From the NCBI RefSeq assembly GCF_051628905.1, contig NZ_CP157575.1:1116001-1180000 (forward strand): a DNA stretch of 64,000 nt. The letters run 5' to 3'. Of the stretch, positions 50,834-60,951 are shown one piece after another (position 1 is the first letter of the stretch; each line of letters begins with the position of its first letter). The notes below the pieces were generated by a model that ran no database searches, was not told where the DNA came from, and was given only the letters and a program-made list of their open reading frames with translations. A program made the translations under genes and the position numbers. The stretch comes from Asaia sp037151935. GTDB lineage: Bacteria > Pseudomonadota > Alphaproteobacteria > Acetobacterales > Acetobacteraceae.

Positions 50834-52234
50834 TCACGCTTCCTGATGGTGAATTAAGCGACGGTGATTGACCACCTCGCCCACCAGCGTGAGCGCCGGG
50901 CTTGCCACGCGGCGCTCACTCACCAACGCAGGCAGACTGGCCAATGTTGCAACATGCACGCGCTGGTCATGCCTCGTACCGTGCTCGATTACCGCAGCAG
51001 GCCAGTCGGGGGGCAGGCCGTGAGCCATTAATTGCGCGCAGAGATCGGCCAGGGGCGCGAGCCCCATATAGATGGCGAGTGTCTGGCCCTTCTTCGCGAG
51101 ACTGGCCCAGTCGAGATTGAGTGTACCATCGGCACGGGCATGTCCGGTTACGAAAATGCAGCTTTGCGCACAATCGCGATGGGTCAGCGGGATACCTGCC
51201 GCTGCCCCGCAGCCACTTGCCGCCGTGACGCCGGGAATGACGCGCACCATGACGCCAGCATCGACCAGCGCCTCCATCTCTTCGCCGCCACGCCCGAAGA
51301 TGAACGGATCGCCGCCCTTGAGACGCAATACCCGCTCGCCCGCTCTGGCGCGACGAATGAGTTCTTCATTGATTCCATCCTGAGGCAGGCTGTGATTGCT
51401 GCGCTTCTTGCCAACGAAGACACGCTCGGCATCACGGCGCACGCGATCCATGATCGCCGGGGGAATCAGCTGATCGTACAGGACGGAATCGGCATTCGAC
51501 ATCAGACGCAGGGCTGCCAGCGTCAGCAGATCCGGGTCGCCGGGCCCTGCGCCGACGAGCCATACCTCACCCTGACGGGGCACGCCGCTCAGCGCCTCTT
51601 CCAGGCTCTGGCGTGCGGCTTCGTTCTCACCGCGCAAGGCCTGCTCGGCACCCGGTCCATCGACAAAGTTTTCCCAGGCGCGACGACGGATGAGCGTGTC
51701 GGGCTGCGCCTGCTTGATCCAGCCACGCTGCGCCTGCATGAAGCGTGAGAGGCGCGACAGCCCATCGGGCAGAAGGGCCTCGATCTGCGTGCGCAGACGA
51801 CGCGCCAGCACCGGCGCGGCGCCATTGGTCGAGATCGCGATCTGAACCGGCGTCCGGTCGATGATGGCGGGCGTGATGAATGTCGAGGGTTCGGGATCAT
51901 CGACCACGCAAATGGCCACGCGCAATTCTCTCGCCGTCGCGGCAATAGCGCGATTGAGCGCGAAATCATCGGTTGCTGCAAAAACCAGCCGCATTTTCGG
52001 CAGCAACTCGGGAAGGGTTTCAACGGTGATGGTATCGCCCAGATGGGCCACCCGCCCCGAAGCGACGGCCTGGGCGATCTCGGCATCGTCGATCCTCCCC
52101 AGAACTGCGATATCGGCACAGCGGCCAAGCAGCAGGCGCAGCTTGTTGGCCGCCACCTGCCCGCCCCCGATGACGAGTGTGCGCGCGTCATCGAGACGCA
52201 GGGCAATGGGGAGATAGGTCGCTTCCTTTGTCAT
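50834..52234 (-). CDS. cysG: Siroheme synthase (CysG, fused)
   Basis: A 466-residue fused enzyme that makes siroheme, the cofactor of sulfite reductase. Residues 1 to about 215 are the precorrin-2 dehydrogenase/ferrochelatase part (LVIGGGQVAANKLRLLL, STNGAAPVLARRLR). The rest is the uroporphyrinogen III methyltransferase (VWLVGAGPGDPDLLTLAALRLM, LRLKGGDPFIFGRGGEE, VIPGVTAASGCGAAAGIPLTHRD). It lies about 95 bases upstream of cysH on the same strand and fits the sulfate assimilation group. Sulfite reductase itself is not in the window. Confidence 0.94.
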   Translation of the reverse strand: MTKEATYLPIALRLDDARTLVIGGGQVAANKLRLLLGRCADIAVLGRIDDAEIAQAVASGRVAHLGDTITVETLPELLPKMRLVFAATDDFALNRAIAATARELRVAICVVDDPEPSTFITPAIIDRTPVQIAISTNGAAPVLARRLRTQIEALLPDGLSRLSRFMQAQRGWIKQAQPDTLIRRRAWENFVDGPGAEQALRGENEAARQSLEEALSGVPRQGEVWLVGAGPGDPDLLTLAALRLMSNADSVLYDQLIPPAIMDRVRRDAERVFVGKKRSNHSLPQDGINEELIRRARAGERVLRLKGGDPFIFGRGGEEMEALVDAGVMVRVIPGVTAASGCGAAAGIPLTHRDCAQSCIFVTGHARADGTLNLDWASLAKKGQTLAIYMGLAPLADLCAQLMAHGLPPDWPAAVIEHGTRHDQRVHVATLASLPALVSERRVASPALTLVGEVVNHRRLIHHQEA

Positions 52235-52398
52235 CGTCCCTGTATGGCGTGCGCCCGGACAATCGCCAAGATGCGGCGATGCCGCAAAGGGGCGCGGTAC
52301 AGGGGCTTGTAAGAAACCACACGAAAATGTCGGCTGGGCAGGGTCGGCAGGCCTGTTAACCTACCCACAAGATGAGCCGCGACGTAAAGGATCCCGCG

Positions 52399-53166
52399 AT
52401 GTCCGACCCTGTTCTGTTTTCTCTCAAGGGTCGACGCGCCCTCATTACCGGCGCCTCACGCGGTATCGGCTTTACCCTGGCGCAGGGTCTGGGCAGTTTC
52501 GGCGCCGAGATCATTCTCAACGGACGTCAGGCGGGCGCGCTCGATACAGCGCGTGCCAAGCTTGAACAGGAGGGCATCGCGACACGGGACAGCGTGTTCG
52601 ATGTGACCGATCAGGATCAGGTCGTGGCCGGGATCGAGGCCATCGAAAAAGAAGGGCCTATCGATATCCTGATCAATAATGCCGGCATCCAGTTCCGCTC
52701 GCCGCTCGATCAGTTTCCGCGCAACGAATGGGACCGGCTGATGTCGACCAATCTCAATTCGGTGTTTTTCGTCGCTCAGGCCGTCTCTCGCCATATGATT
52801 GCGCGCAATCGCGGCAAGATCATCAATATCTGCTCGGTCCAGAGCGAGCTCGCGCGACCTGGCATCGCGCCCTACACAGCCACGAAAGGCGCGGTCAAGA
52901 TGCTGACCAAGGGCATGGCGACAGACTGGGCGCGCCACGGATTGCAGATCAACGGCCTCGCGCCAGGGTATTTCGAAACCGAGATGAATGCCGCACTGGT
53001 CGCCGACGAGAAATTCTCGTCATGGCTCTGCCAGCGCACACCTGCCGCGCGCTGGGGCAAGGCAGAGGAACTGATCGGGGCCGCCGTTTTCCTGTCATCG
53101 GACGCGTCGAGCTTCGTTAACGGCCACATTCTGACGGTTGACGGCGGTTTGACGGCATCGGTCTGA
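52399..53166 (+). CDS. gno: Gluconate 5-dehydrogenase (short-chain dehydrogenase)
   Basis: A 255-residue short-chain dehydrogenase very close to the Gluconobacter NADPH-dependent gluconate:5-ketogluconate oxidoreductase. The cofactor motif is TGASRGIG, NNAG follows, and the catalytic Ser and YTATK (Tyr and Lys) are present. The block NICSVQSELARPGIAPYTATKGAVK is nearly the same as in Gno. The start at 52399 follows AGGA and gives the family amino end; the ATG at 52372 would add nine residues. It is cytoplasmic and probably reduces 5-ketogluconate taken up from the medium. Confidence 0.9.
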   Translation: MSDPVLFSLKGRRALITGASRGIGFTLAQGLGSFGAEIILNGRQAGALDTARAKLEQEGIATRDSVFDVTDQDQVVAGIEAIEKEGPIDILINNAGIQFRSPLDQFPRNEWDRLMSTNLNSVFFVAQAVSRHMIARNRGKIINICSVQSELARPGIAPYTATKGAVKMLTKGMATDWARHGLQINGLAPGYFETEMNAALVADEKFSSWLCQRTPAARWGKAEELIGAAVFLSSDASSFVNGHILTVDGGLTASV

Positions 53167-53307
53167 GCCTCTCTTAATTCTGTGTTTACGCATTCACGCT
53201 TCTGACGCTATGATTTGTGCTGGTTGAGCGGGCCCGTCGGCATTCCTTCCCGAAACGCCCTCCCTCCCCCTGAATGCCGGGGTGCCTGAAAGCGGGGGGC
53301 GATCATC

Positions 53308-56300
53308 ATGATGCTTATGAAGCACGCAGGAACGGACCCGCCGGGTGGCGAGGGCAATTTTCACCATCATGCCCTCCAACCTCTGCGCGAGGCTTTTCCC
53401 GATATCCGCTTTTCACTGCTTCAAATCGGTGGAGGACAGCCCTCTCATGTCGATCCGAACCGGTGCGACTATCCCGATCTTGCAGGCTGGCGGGAACATG
53501 ACTGGGCGCGCAGCACGCCCTCCGAAGGCGTGCGTTCCTTCTCTGGGTGGTCTTTTTATCCTTTCGGCGTCCCGGTTTCGGGGGCAATTGCGATCGATGT
53601 CCGACGCTCGCAGCTCGAACGGCGCGACGATCGCACGATCCACGCCCATGCCCTGCTGCTGGGCGCCCTGTGCGCGGGTGAGCGCGAGAGTCCCGCCGAG
53701 ACATCTGCCACAACGCAGGCACCACCCGCTCTGAGAGAGGAAAGCCCTGCCCGCGCGCAACTCGGCTTCTTCTTGTGGAGCAGCGAGACCGGCAAGCTTA
53801 CCGGCGACCCGCGCATGGCCTCTCTTTGCGGCTTGTCCCGTGAGGCGCTGCGACAGGGTCTGGACTGGGCTGATTTCGTCGCGTGTATCCATGAAAACGA
53901 CCGTCCACCATCGCGCCTGCCCCCTGTCGAATGGCTATCGGGCGCGCCACAGGCTGGCGTGCGCCTGTGCCGCCCCCAGGGCGAAACGATTCGCGTCCAT
54001 ATCAGCGCCCAGCCCCATGGTCAGGATTGCACGGGCACGCTGATCGATATCGGCCATGACGACAGGCGCGCCCTGAGAACGAGCCAGGCTTTCATCAATT
54101 CGATGCTGGTAAGCGCCAATGACTGCGTAAAAATTCTCGATCTTGACGGCGTCATAACCTTCGTCAATCACGGCGCCGTGCTGGTACTCAATCTTTGTAC
54201 GCCCTCAGACATGGTGGGCGTTTACTGGCCGGATGTCTGGCAGGAGCGCGGTCGTGCTTTGGCGCTCGACGCCATCGAGGCCGCACGCGTGGGTCAGACA
54301 AGCCATTTTCAGGAGTATGTCGAAACCGCCGATGGGCGAAAGCGCCTATGGGATGTCGTCGTAGCGCCCATATTGGGGCCGGATGGCCGGCCCGAGCGCA
54401 TTCTGGGCGTATCGCGCGACATGACCGTCGCCAATCAGGAGCATGAGCGGCTCGAACTCGCGCTCGCTGCGGGAACGATTGTCGGAATGTGGCTCTGGGA
54501 CGCGAAGCGAAGGCTGGTTACCGGCGATCTACGCATGGCCGAGACGCTGGGACTCCCCCCGGCCGAGCTTGCCGAGGGTATCGCTTTCGAGCGTCTTCTT
54601 ACCTTTGTGACCCCGGATGACCGAGGCGGCATCGAGTCTGAGCTCGAAGCAGCGCTGCGCGAAAACAGGCCGTTCCGCTGCGAGTTGAGATTGCGCGATG
54701 ACGGAACGCGCTCTGCCCGCTGGCTTGAGGCCAACGGGTCATGCACCTATGACCAGCACGGCAAAATCAGTCATTTTCCCGGTATCCTGCTCGATATCGA
54801 TGGACCGAAACGTCAGACCCACAAGCGCGAAGCCCTGGTCATCTTCGGCGATGAATTGCGCACTCTCACCAGTGAGGACGATATCGTCGCGCTGACTTCG
54901 CGCACGCTCGGACTGACCATAGAGGCCGATCGCGCAGGATTTGCCGATGTCGATCGAGAGCGCGAACTGGCACAGGTGACCGATAGCTGGCGACGGGATT
55001 CGACGTTTCCGGATGTCTCGGGGCTCTATGCCTTCCGGGCTTATGGCTCCTATATCGAATTGCTGAAACGAGGCGAATGCGTCGCTATCGACGATGTGCG
55101 CTTCGACCCCCTGACCGCCGAGCAGGCCGCGTTTTTCGCTCCGCTCAGAATATGCGCGCTGCTCAATGTCCCGATCATGGAAAACGGGGCGTTGCAGGCC
55201 GTGGTCATCGTGCATTTCTCTCACCCTCATTGCTGGGACGAAATCACGCTTTCTTTTGTGAGAACCGTCGCGGACCGGAGCTGGGCGGCGATAAAGCAGG
55301 TCCGTGCGCAGGAAGCCCTGCGACGCATGAACGAAACGCTCGAAGAACAAGTCCTGCGGCGCACGCGCGAGCGCGACCGGCTCTGGGCTATCAGCGCGGA
55401 TCTGCTGGCCCTGACTGATCGCGACGGCAAGCTGCGCTATCTTAATCCAAGCTGGCAGCGCTGCTTCGGCGACGCGGCGCGAAGCTGGCTGGGCAGCAAG
55501 GTCGAGCAACTCGTTCATCCTGCCGATATGGCACGCGCCGCCGAAGCCTTGGCCATGTTGCGTGAAGGGCAGCTCGATCACGGGATTGACCTGCGTTTTC
55601 TGCATCAGGATGGCGAGTGGCACACCTTTAACTGGTCCGGTTCCATCGAGGGCGACGACATCTATCTGATAGGGCGAGACGTCAATGATCGCATTGCGCT
55701 TGAAGACCAGCTGCGCCAGTCGCAGAAAATGGAGGCCGTAGGTCAGCTGACCGGTGGCCTTGCCCATGATTTCAACAATATCCTTGCGGGGATCGGCGGA
55801 GCGCTCGATCTGCTGAGCCGCAGGCTGGAACAGGGCCGCACGGACGGTCTCGAGCGCTACATCTTCGCAGCCAGAGGCGCGACCGATCGCGCCGCCGCCC
55901 TGACCCACCGCCTGCTCGCCTTCTCGCGCCGTCAGACCCTCGACCCGCAGCCCGCAGACATCAATGCCCTCATCATGAGCATGCAGGATCTGATCAGCGG
56001 CACCATAGGACCCGGCGCCATTCTCGATCTGAAGCTGGATCAGTCCATCGGACCGGCTCTGGTCGATACCAACCAGCTTGAAAACGCCCTGCTCAATCTG
56101 TCGATCAATGCCAGAGACGCCATGCCCGACGGCGGAGCACTGCGTATCGCCACCTCTCACGCCAAGCTTGGCGTTCTACAGGCGGAGGAATGGGGTCTGC
56201 GCCCTGGCCGCTATCTCGTGCTTTCGGTTACCGATACCGGTGTCGGCATGAGTGCCGATGTCATGGCCCGTGCCTTTGATCCGTTCTTTACGACCAAGCC

Positions 56301-56862
56301 GATTGGCAAGGGAACGGGGCTCGGGTTGAGCATGATCTACGGATTTGCCCGGCAGTCCGGCGGACGCGTCAGCATCGCCTCGACACCGGATTCCGGCACC
56401 TCCGTGCATATCTGGTTGCCCAGTCACGCGGCTACTCTACCCTCAAGAGCCAGGCAGCCAGAGCTTGCAAGGGGTGGAGAGACCCTGCGCCATTTGAGGG
56501 TGCTACTGGTCGATGATGAAGAGACGCTGCGCTTCACCATGCGTGAAACACTTGAAGAGTGGGGCGCCGTGGTACAGGAAGCCGCGGACGGCACGGCGGC
56601 TCTTGCCCTGCTCAACGATCACGAGCGTCTGTTCGATGTTCTGATTACCGATGTCGGCCTCCCCGGAGGGCTGAATGGCCGACAGGTCGCCGATGCAGCG
56701 CGCATTCTGCGCCCGGGGCTCGCGGTTCTCTTCATCACTGGCTACGCCGAACAGGCGATCTTCAACCGTCACTCAGAAGACGAGAAGATCCACATCCTGC
56801 CAAAGCCCTTCACCTCGGAACTGCTCGAAGAGAAGCTCAGGACCGCTCTGCGCAGCTCCTGA
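53308..56862 (+). CDS. Hybrid sensor histidine kinase with PAS/GAF sensors and receiver
   Basis: A 1184-residue soluble hybrid kinase without clear membrane segments. The first 150 residues are not recognised. PAS-like domains follow (around 150-250, 270-360 with GVSRDMTVANQEHERLE, and 380-500), then a GAF domain at about 515-660 and another PAS at about 700-800. The HisKA box LTGGLAHDFNNIL places the phosphorylated His at 820, followed by the ATPase motifs (NLSINARDAMP, DTGVGM and GTGLGLSMIYGF). The receiver from about 1068 carries VLLVDDE and Asp1115 in LITDVGLPGG. It is soluble and may sense redox, light or a ligand in the GAF domain; nothing in the neighbourhood tells which. Confidence 0.88.
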   Translation: MMLMKHAGTDPPGGEGNFHHHALQPLREAFPDIRFSLLQIGGGQPSHVDPNRCDYPDLAGWREHDWARSTPSEGVRSFSGWSFYPFGVPVSGAIAIDVRRSQLERRDDRTIHAHALLLGALCAGERESPAETSATTQAPPALREESPARAQLGFFLWSSETGKLTGDPRMASLCGLSREALRQGLDWADFVACIHENDRPPSRLPPVEWLSGAPQAGVRLCRPQGETIRVHISAQPHGQDCTGTLIDIGHDDRRALRTSQAFINSMLVSANDCVKILDLDGVITFVNHGAVLVLNLCTPSDMVGVYWPDVWQERGRALALDAIEAARVGQTSHFQEYVETADGRKRLWDVVVAPILGPDGRPERILGVSRDMTVANQEHERLELALAAGTIVGMWLWDAKRRLVTGDLRMAETLGLPPAELAEGIAFERLLTFVTPDDRGGIESELEAALRENRPFRCELRLRDDGTRSARWLEANGSCTYDQHGKISHFPGILLDIDGPKRQTHKREALVIFGDELRTLTSEDDIVALTSRTLGLTIEADRAGFADVDRERELAQVTDSWRRDSTFPDVSGLYAFRAYGSYIELLKRGECVAIDDVRFDPLTAEQAAFFAPLRICALLNVPIMENGALQAVVIVHFSHPHCWDEITLSFVRTVADRSWAAIKQVRAQEALRRMNETLEEQVLRRTRERDRLWAISADLLALTDRDGKLRYLNPSWQRCFGDAARSWLGSKVEQLVHPADMARAAEALAMLREGQLDHGIDLRFLHQDGEWHTFNWSGSIEGDDIYLIGRDVNDRIALEDQLRQSQKMEAVGQLTGGLAHDFNNILAGIGGALDLLSRRLEQGRTDGLERYIFAARGATDRAAALTHRLLAFSRRQTLDPQPADINALIMSMQDLISGTIGPGAILDLKLDQSIGPALVDTNQLENALLNLSINARDAMPDGGALRIATSHAKLGVLQAEEWGLRPGRYLVLSVTDTGVGMSADVMARAFDPFFTTKPIGKGTGLGLSMIYGFARQSGGRVSIASTPDSGTSVHIWLPSHAATLPSRARQPELARGGETLRHLRVLLVDDEETLRFTMRETLEEWGAVVQEAADGTAALALLNDHERLFDVLITDVGLPGGLNGRQVADAARILRPGLAVLFITGYAEQAIFNRHSEDEKIHILPKPFTSELLEEKLRTALRSS

Positions 56863-56944
56863 GCTTCTCTTCAAGGGCTTGAACGCGTAGCCGGAAAGCC
56901 TGTCTATGCAGCCTTTTCTTGCCCCCATCGTGCCGTTGGCGCGA

Positions 56945-59383
56945 TCAGGCGCCCGTCTCCGCCAGAGTCTGATTTTTCGGCGGCTCGGGCGTCTCGCTCT
57001 TTTGCTGCAATGCACCGAGCCCGGTGACCTCAACAAAACGGGTCGGGTAGGGCAGATGAATACCGTGCGCTTCGAAGGTTTTTTTCATACGGCGGTAGAA
57101 TTCGCGCTGAACCGGCCAGCGCCCCGCCGTCGTGGTGGGCAGGGTGCCGCGCACGGTCACAGAAGTCTGATTGAGAGCGTCCACGCCCCACATCTGAAAA
57201 TCGTCGATAATCAGCGCACCGAAGCGCTCATCCGCGCGCATCTCGGCAGTAATCTCCTTGATGGCGGCGACAACGTCATCCGTATCGGTCTCATACCCCG
57301 TTTCAGCCACGATGATCGCTCTGGCGAAGTCACGATTATAGTTGATGATCTGCCCCAGAGAACTGAACGGAAAGATGTTCATCGACCCGTCATTGGCACG
57401 CACATGCACGGTACGCAGCGACAGATGCTCGACCACGCCATAAGTGCCATTGAGGGTTACGGCGTCACCAACGGTCAGGGCGTTTTCCATCAGCAGAAAA
57501 ATCCCGTTGATGAAATCCTGAACCAGCTTCTGCGAACCGAAACCCAGCGCCACACCGAAAATCGAGGCGCCAGCCAGAAGAGGGGCCACATTCACGCCGA
57601 TCTCGCTCAGGACAGTCAAGCCGATAACGGCCACCAGAACAACCAGCAGCACGATACGGATCATAGGCTGAAGCGTGCGCACACGAGCCAGACGCGCCGC
57701 ACCCTCTTCGAGCGCACCGACCTTACGGGCATAGCGCTCAAGCGTGAGGTTGGTCGCCTCCCAGACCAGAACCCCGAGAAACAGCGCGATCAGGACGGTC
57801 ATGGAAGACGAGATCAGCCTGTAGCCAAGCCCGCCAACACCGAACAGCGCTTTTACAGGGGCTCCCCACGCACCGGCGAGCGCGAGAACCGTAAGCACGA
57901 CGATGACAACCGACGTCACACGTTGGGCAGGTGCATAATATCGGCTGAAGCGTGTCTGGGTGTCTTCGCTGAGCGCTACCCAGCCCGGAGCGGTGCGAAA
58001 CACGCGCTCCAGCACGCCGTATAGCACGATGCTGACAAAGCGCATGAGTACCAGCGCTGCGGCACTACGCAGGAAGAGCTTCCAGATCGCGGCGTAACCA
58101 TGATGGATCTCGGCCGCCCAGACGAGCCAGAGCCCCATATCGAAAAACAGCGCCACGACCCACCAGATGCGGCCGAAAAGGTGAAGCGCGCTGGCACCGA
58201 CGCCACGCTTGTCACCCCGATCGCAAAAACGCATCACGCGGGGGCGGCTGCGCATGATCATGACTGCGACCATCAAATGCAGCACAAGCGTCACGATTTT
58301 GAGCAGGGCCTCAACGACCCGATCCGGCAGACCGCAATCATCGAGCGTCTCGAGCGCCGCCGCCGAAATGCCCGTGGTGATCACAAGCAGACGCGTCCAG
58401 TCGAACAAGAAGATCGACGCAGAGTCCGAGAGTAACGCAAGACGCAGCCATGGACGCTTTGGCGCCAGAATGGTCCTGACCGCCACGATCAGCCCTCCGG
58501 CAATCAGTGCCGTTATGCTGAGCGCCCGTAGCAGGGCAGTCGTTGAGTCATCGGCATCGGGGTCGATCACGATAATCAGCAGCGCGATGAACGGCACGAC
58601 GAGCACGGGAAGGCTGTCCAGCAACAGACAGAGCAGGCTGTAAGGCAAGCGCTTGAGCACGAGCATCAGCCGGGCCAGAGCCCCCTGATGACGCAGGCGC
58701 GACAGACGCTCCTTGTCCTGGCCCTCTTCTTCCTCGCGGGTCGTTTCAGGAGGGGTCGAGGCGGCCTCACGCTCGACCGCTTCTTCCGCGGCCTGACGAT
58801 CATCCTCTCCCTTGATCAGGGCCGCGCGCCCCTTGATACGGGCCATGGCCTCGATCCGACCGCGAGGACCACGCAACAGAAAACGCAGCGCATAGAACAG
58901 GCCAGTGCTGACAATAGCGAGCCCCAGTGCCCTCAAGAGCAGCTTGAGAGATTCCTTGCGGTCGGCTTCGCTGTTGCGCATATGCCGCCACCAGGGACCG
59001 ATTGCGCGCACATCGACCACCGTGCGCAGCAGCGAATGCGCCTGGGCGCTGGCAACACGGCTCCAATCCGTCGCGCTGCCCAGTATCTCGGCTCCGAGTC
59101 CGTCCGGCTTCAGTTTCGACGGGTTACCCGCCGCCTGAGCCCCACCCTGCTGAGCCTGTGTCAGGTTCTGGAGAGTGGTCAGAAATTCCTTGCGTCTGGT
59201 TTCGTCGTTGAGAACCGAGGCGAGTTGCCTCGCCTGTTCGGCAGTAATATGCGGTGCCGCAGTGCTGACGGGCGCCGTTTGCGCCCGAACAGGCAGCGCC
59301 ACGCCGAGAAAGAGACCGGACATCAGAATCATGAGCGCCATGAAAACGGCGCGGCACGATGATGCTCGTGAAATGGGCAGCAT
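56945..59383 (-). CDS. Large MscS-family mechanosensitive channel
   Basis: An 812-residue inner membrane channel with a signal peptide (FMALMILMSGLFLGVALPVRA) and a periplasmic amino-terminal domain with a short helical region. Many membrane segments follow, and a carboxyl MscS core: GVALGFGSQKLVQDFINGIFLL (pore helix) and DAVTLNGTYGVVEHLSLRTVHVR. It would open on osmotic downshock. It is comparable to the MscK/YbdG/YbiO class of long homologues. It converges with the histidine kinase and stands downstream of hemA with its own promoter likely. Confidence 0.9.
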   Translation of the reverse strand: MLPISRASSCRAVFMALMILMSGLFLGVALPVRAQTAPVSTAAPHITAEQARQLASVLNDETRRKEFLTTLQNLTQAQQGGAQAAGNPSKLKPDGLGAEILGSATDWSRVASAQAHSLLRTVVDVRAIGPWWRHMRNSEADRKESLKLLLRALGLAIVSTGLFYALRFLLRGPRGRIEAMARIKGRAALIKGEDDRQAAEEAVEREAASTPPETTREEEEGQDKERLSRLRHQGALARLMLVLKRLPYSLLCLLLDSLPVLVVPFIALLIIVIDPDADDSTTALLRALSITALIAGGLIVAVRTILAPKRPWLRLALLSDSASIFLFDWTRLLVITTGISAAALETLDDCGLPDRVVEALLKIVTLVLHLMVAVMIMRSRPRVMRFCDRGDKRGVGASALHLFGRIWWVVALFFDMGLWLVWAAEIHHGYAAIWKLFLRSAAALVLMRFVSIVLYGVLERVFRTAPGWVALSEDTQTRFSRYYAPAQRVTSVVIVVLTVLALAGAWGAPVKALFGVGGLGYRLISSSMTVLIALFLGVLVWEATNLTLERYARKVGALEEGAARLARVRTLQPMIRIVLLVVLVAVIGLTVLSEIGVNVAPLLAGASIFGVALGFGSQKLVQDFINGIFLLMENALTVGDAVTLNGTYGVVEHLSLRTVHVRANDGSMNIFPFSSLGQIINYNRDFARAIIVAETGYETDTDDVVAAIKEITAEMRADERFGALIIDDFQMWGVDALNQTSVTVRGTLPTTTAGRWPVQREFYRRMKKTFEAHGIHLPYPTRFVEVTGLGALQQKSETPEPPKNQTLAETGA

Positions 59384-59561
59384 CGGAGGCTTCCTTGCGG
59401 GAGACAGATCGGGATGGAGGCCCTTGCCTATAACAGGTCAGTGAGGCGGGGCAATGCGTAGCGGTCCCGGCGAGCACGCCGACACGCCGCCAGAGAAAAC
59501 AAAGGCAGCGTTGATAGCGGCATGTGGCCCCCGCTATCGGGAACGCGAACGAAGGCGGGGG

Positions 59562-59582
59562 CGGGGGCATTTTATGCCCCCG
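59562..59582 (-). terminator. Terminator hairpin after hemA
   Basis: CGGGGGCAT / ATGCCCCCG, a perfect 9-bp stem with a 3-base loop, begins five bases after the hemA stop on the minus strand. Confidence 0.65.
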
Positions 59583-59587
59583 AGCGC

Positions 59588-60808
59588 TCAGGCTGCTTCT
59601 GCCAGACGATGTTCGCGCCACAGAACCTTCAGCGCCGATACGAGCGAATCGATATCCTCGCGACGATGCAGCGGCCCCGGCGTGATGCGCAGGCGTTCCG
59701 TTCCACGGGGAACGGTCGGATAATTGATCGGCTGGATGTAATGCCCGAAGCGCTGCAAAAGCGCGTCGGAAAGGGCACGACAGCGCGTCGCGTCTCCCAC
59801 CATGACCGGGACGATATGCGAGGGGTTGGCCAGATGGGGGATATTGGCACGATCGAGGCTTTCACGCAGCCAGGCGACGGCCTGACGATGCGCCGAACGC
59901 TCTTCCTGGCTCTGGCGCAGATGGCGGATGCTGGCGAGCGCGCCTGCTGCCACCATAGGCGGCAGCGCCGTGGAGAAAATGAACCCTGACGCGAAAGAAC
60001 GTACGAAATCGCAAAGGGCCGCCGTACCGGTGATATAGCCGCCGACAACGCCGAAGCCCTTTCCGAGCGTTCCTTCGATGACCGAAAGCCTGTGCGCGAT
60101 GCCGCGCTCTTCGGCCACGCCGCCGCCCTGATGGCCGTACAGCCCTACGGCATGAACCTCGTCGAGATAGGTCAGGGCATTATAGCGGTCTGCCAGATCG
60201 CAGATCTCTTCGATTGGCGCGATGTCGCCATCCATAGAGTAGACGGACTCGAACGCCACAATCTTGGGCGTCTCCAGAGGAAGCGCCTTCAGCTTTTCCT
60301 CGAGATCGGCCACGTCGTTATGGCGGAAAATCATCTTCTCGGCGCGGGAGTGGCGGATACCCTCGATCATCGAAGCATGATTGGCGGCGTCGGAAAGCAC
60401 AACGCATCCCTTGAGACGCGCAGCGATCGTGCCGAGTGTCGCCCAGTTCGACAGATAGCCGGAATTGAACAGCAGAGCCGCTTCCTTGCCATGCAGCGAG
60501 GCCAGTTCAGCCTCGAGCGCAACGTGCTCGTGATTTGTGCCGGAGATATTGCGCGTGCCGCCTGCCCCGGCGCCGCTGCGCTCAAGGCTCTCATGCATGG
60601 CCTTGAGCACGTCGGGGTGTTGCCCCATGCCGAGATAGTCGTTGGAGCACCAGACTGTGATGTCGCGTTTCAGGCCATGATGATAGGCGTGCGGAAACTG
60701 GCCCGCATGACGCTCAAGCTCGGCGAAATGCCTATAGCTGCCATCTGCCTTGAGCCCATCAAGGGCCGTCTGGAAATACCGGTCATAGACCGCATCTGCC
60801 TGCGCCAT
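59588..60808 (-). CDS. hemA: 5-aminolevulinate synthase
   Basis: A 406-residue PLP enzyme that condenses glycine with succinyl-CoA to 5-aminolevulinate, the first step of heme synthesis by the alphaproteobacterial C4 route. WCSNDYLGMGQHP, GAGGTRNISGT, FESVYSMDGDIAPIEEI and YLDEVHAVGLYG are present, and the PLP lysine is Lys250 in EGTLGKGFG. The closing region PTVPRGTERLRITPGPLH is typical. Length is normal. It has its own terminator hairpin. Confidence 0.96.
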   Translation of the reverse strand: MAQADAVYDRYFQTALDGLKADGSYRHFAELERHAGQFPHAYHHGLKRDITVWCSNDYLGMGQHPDVLKAMHESLERSGAGAGGTRNISGTNHEHVALEAELASLHGKEAALLFNSGYLSNWATLGTIAARLKGCVVLSDAANHASMIEGIRHSRAEKMIFRHNDVADLEEKLKALPLETPKIVAFESVYSMDGDIAPIEEICDLADRYNALTYLDEVHAVGLYGHQGGGVAEERGIAHRLSVIEGTLGKGFGVVGGYITGTAALCDFVRSFASGFIFSTALPPMVAAGALASIRHLRQSQEERSAHRQAVAWLRESLDRANIPHLANPSHIVPVMVGDATRCRALSDALLQRFGHYIQPINYPTVPRGTERLRITPGPLHRREDIDSLVSALKVLWREHRLAEAA

Positions 60809-60951
60809 CTCTTCTCCTTCTCTTCAGCACTTAGCGCTGAACAGCTTAAGACGTTGCAGGGCAAGTTAAACTCACGTTATGGGCGACGCTTGCCAGGCAG
60901 GACCGCAGGCCGCGTCAGGCACGCGCTGCCCCCAGGCCACCAAGCCCTGCG

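Noticed and set aside
54739..56160. 473-residue open frame opposite the histidine kinase
   Set aside because: It is antisense to the kinase domains, with no ribosome site or recognisable motif.
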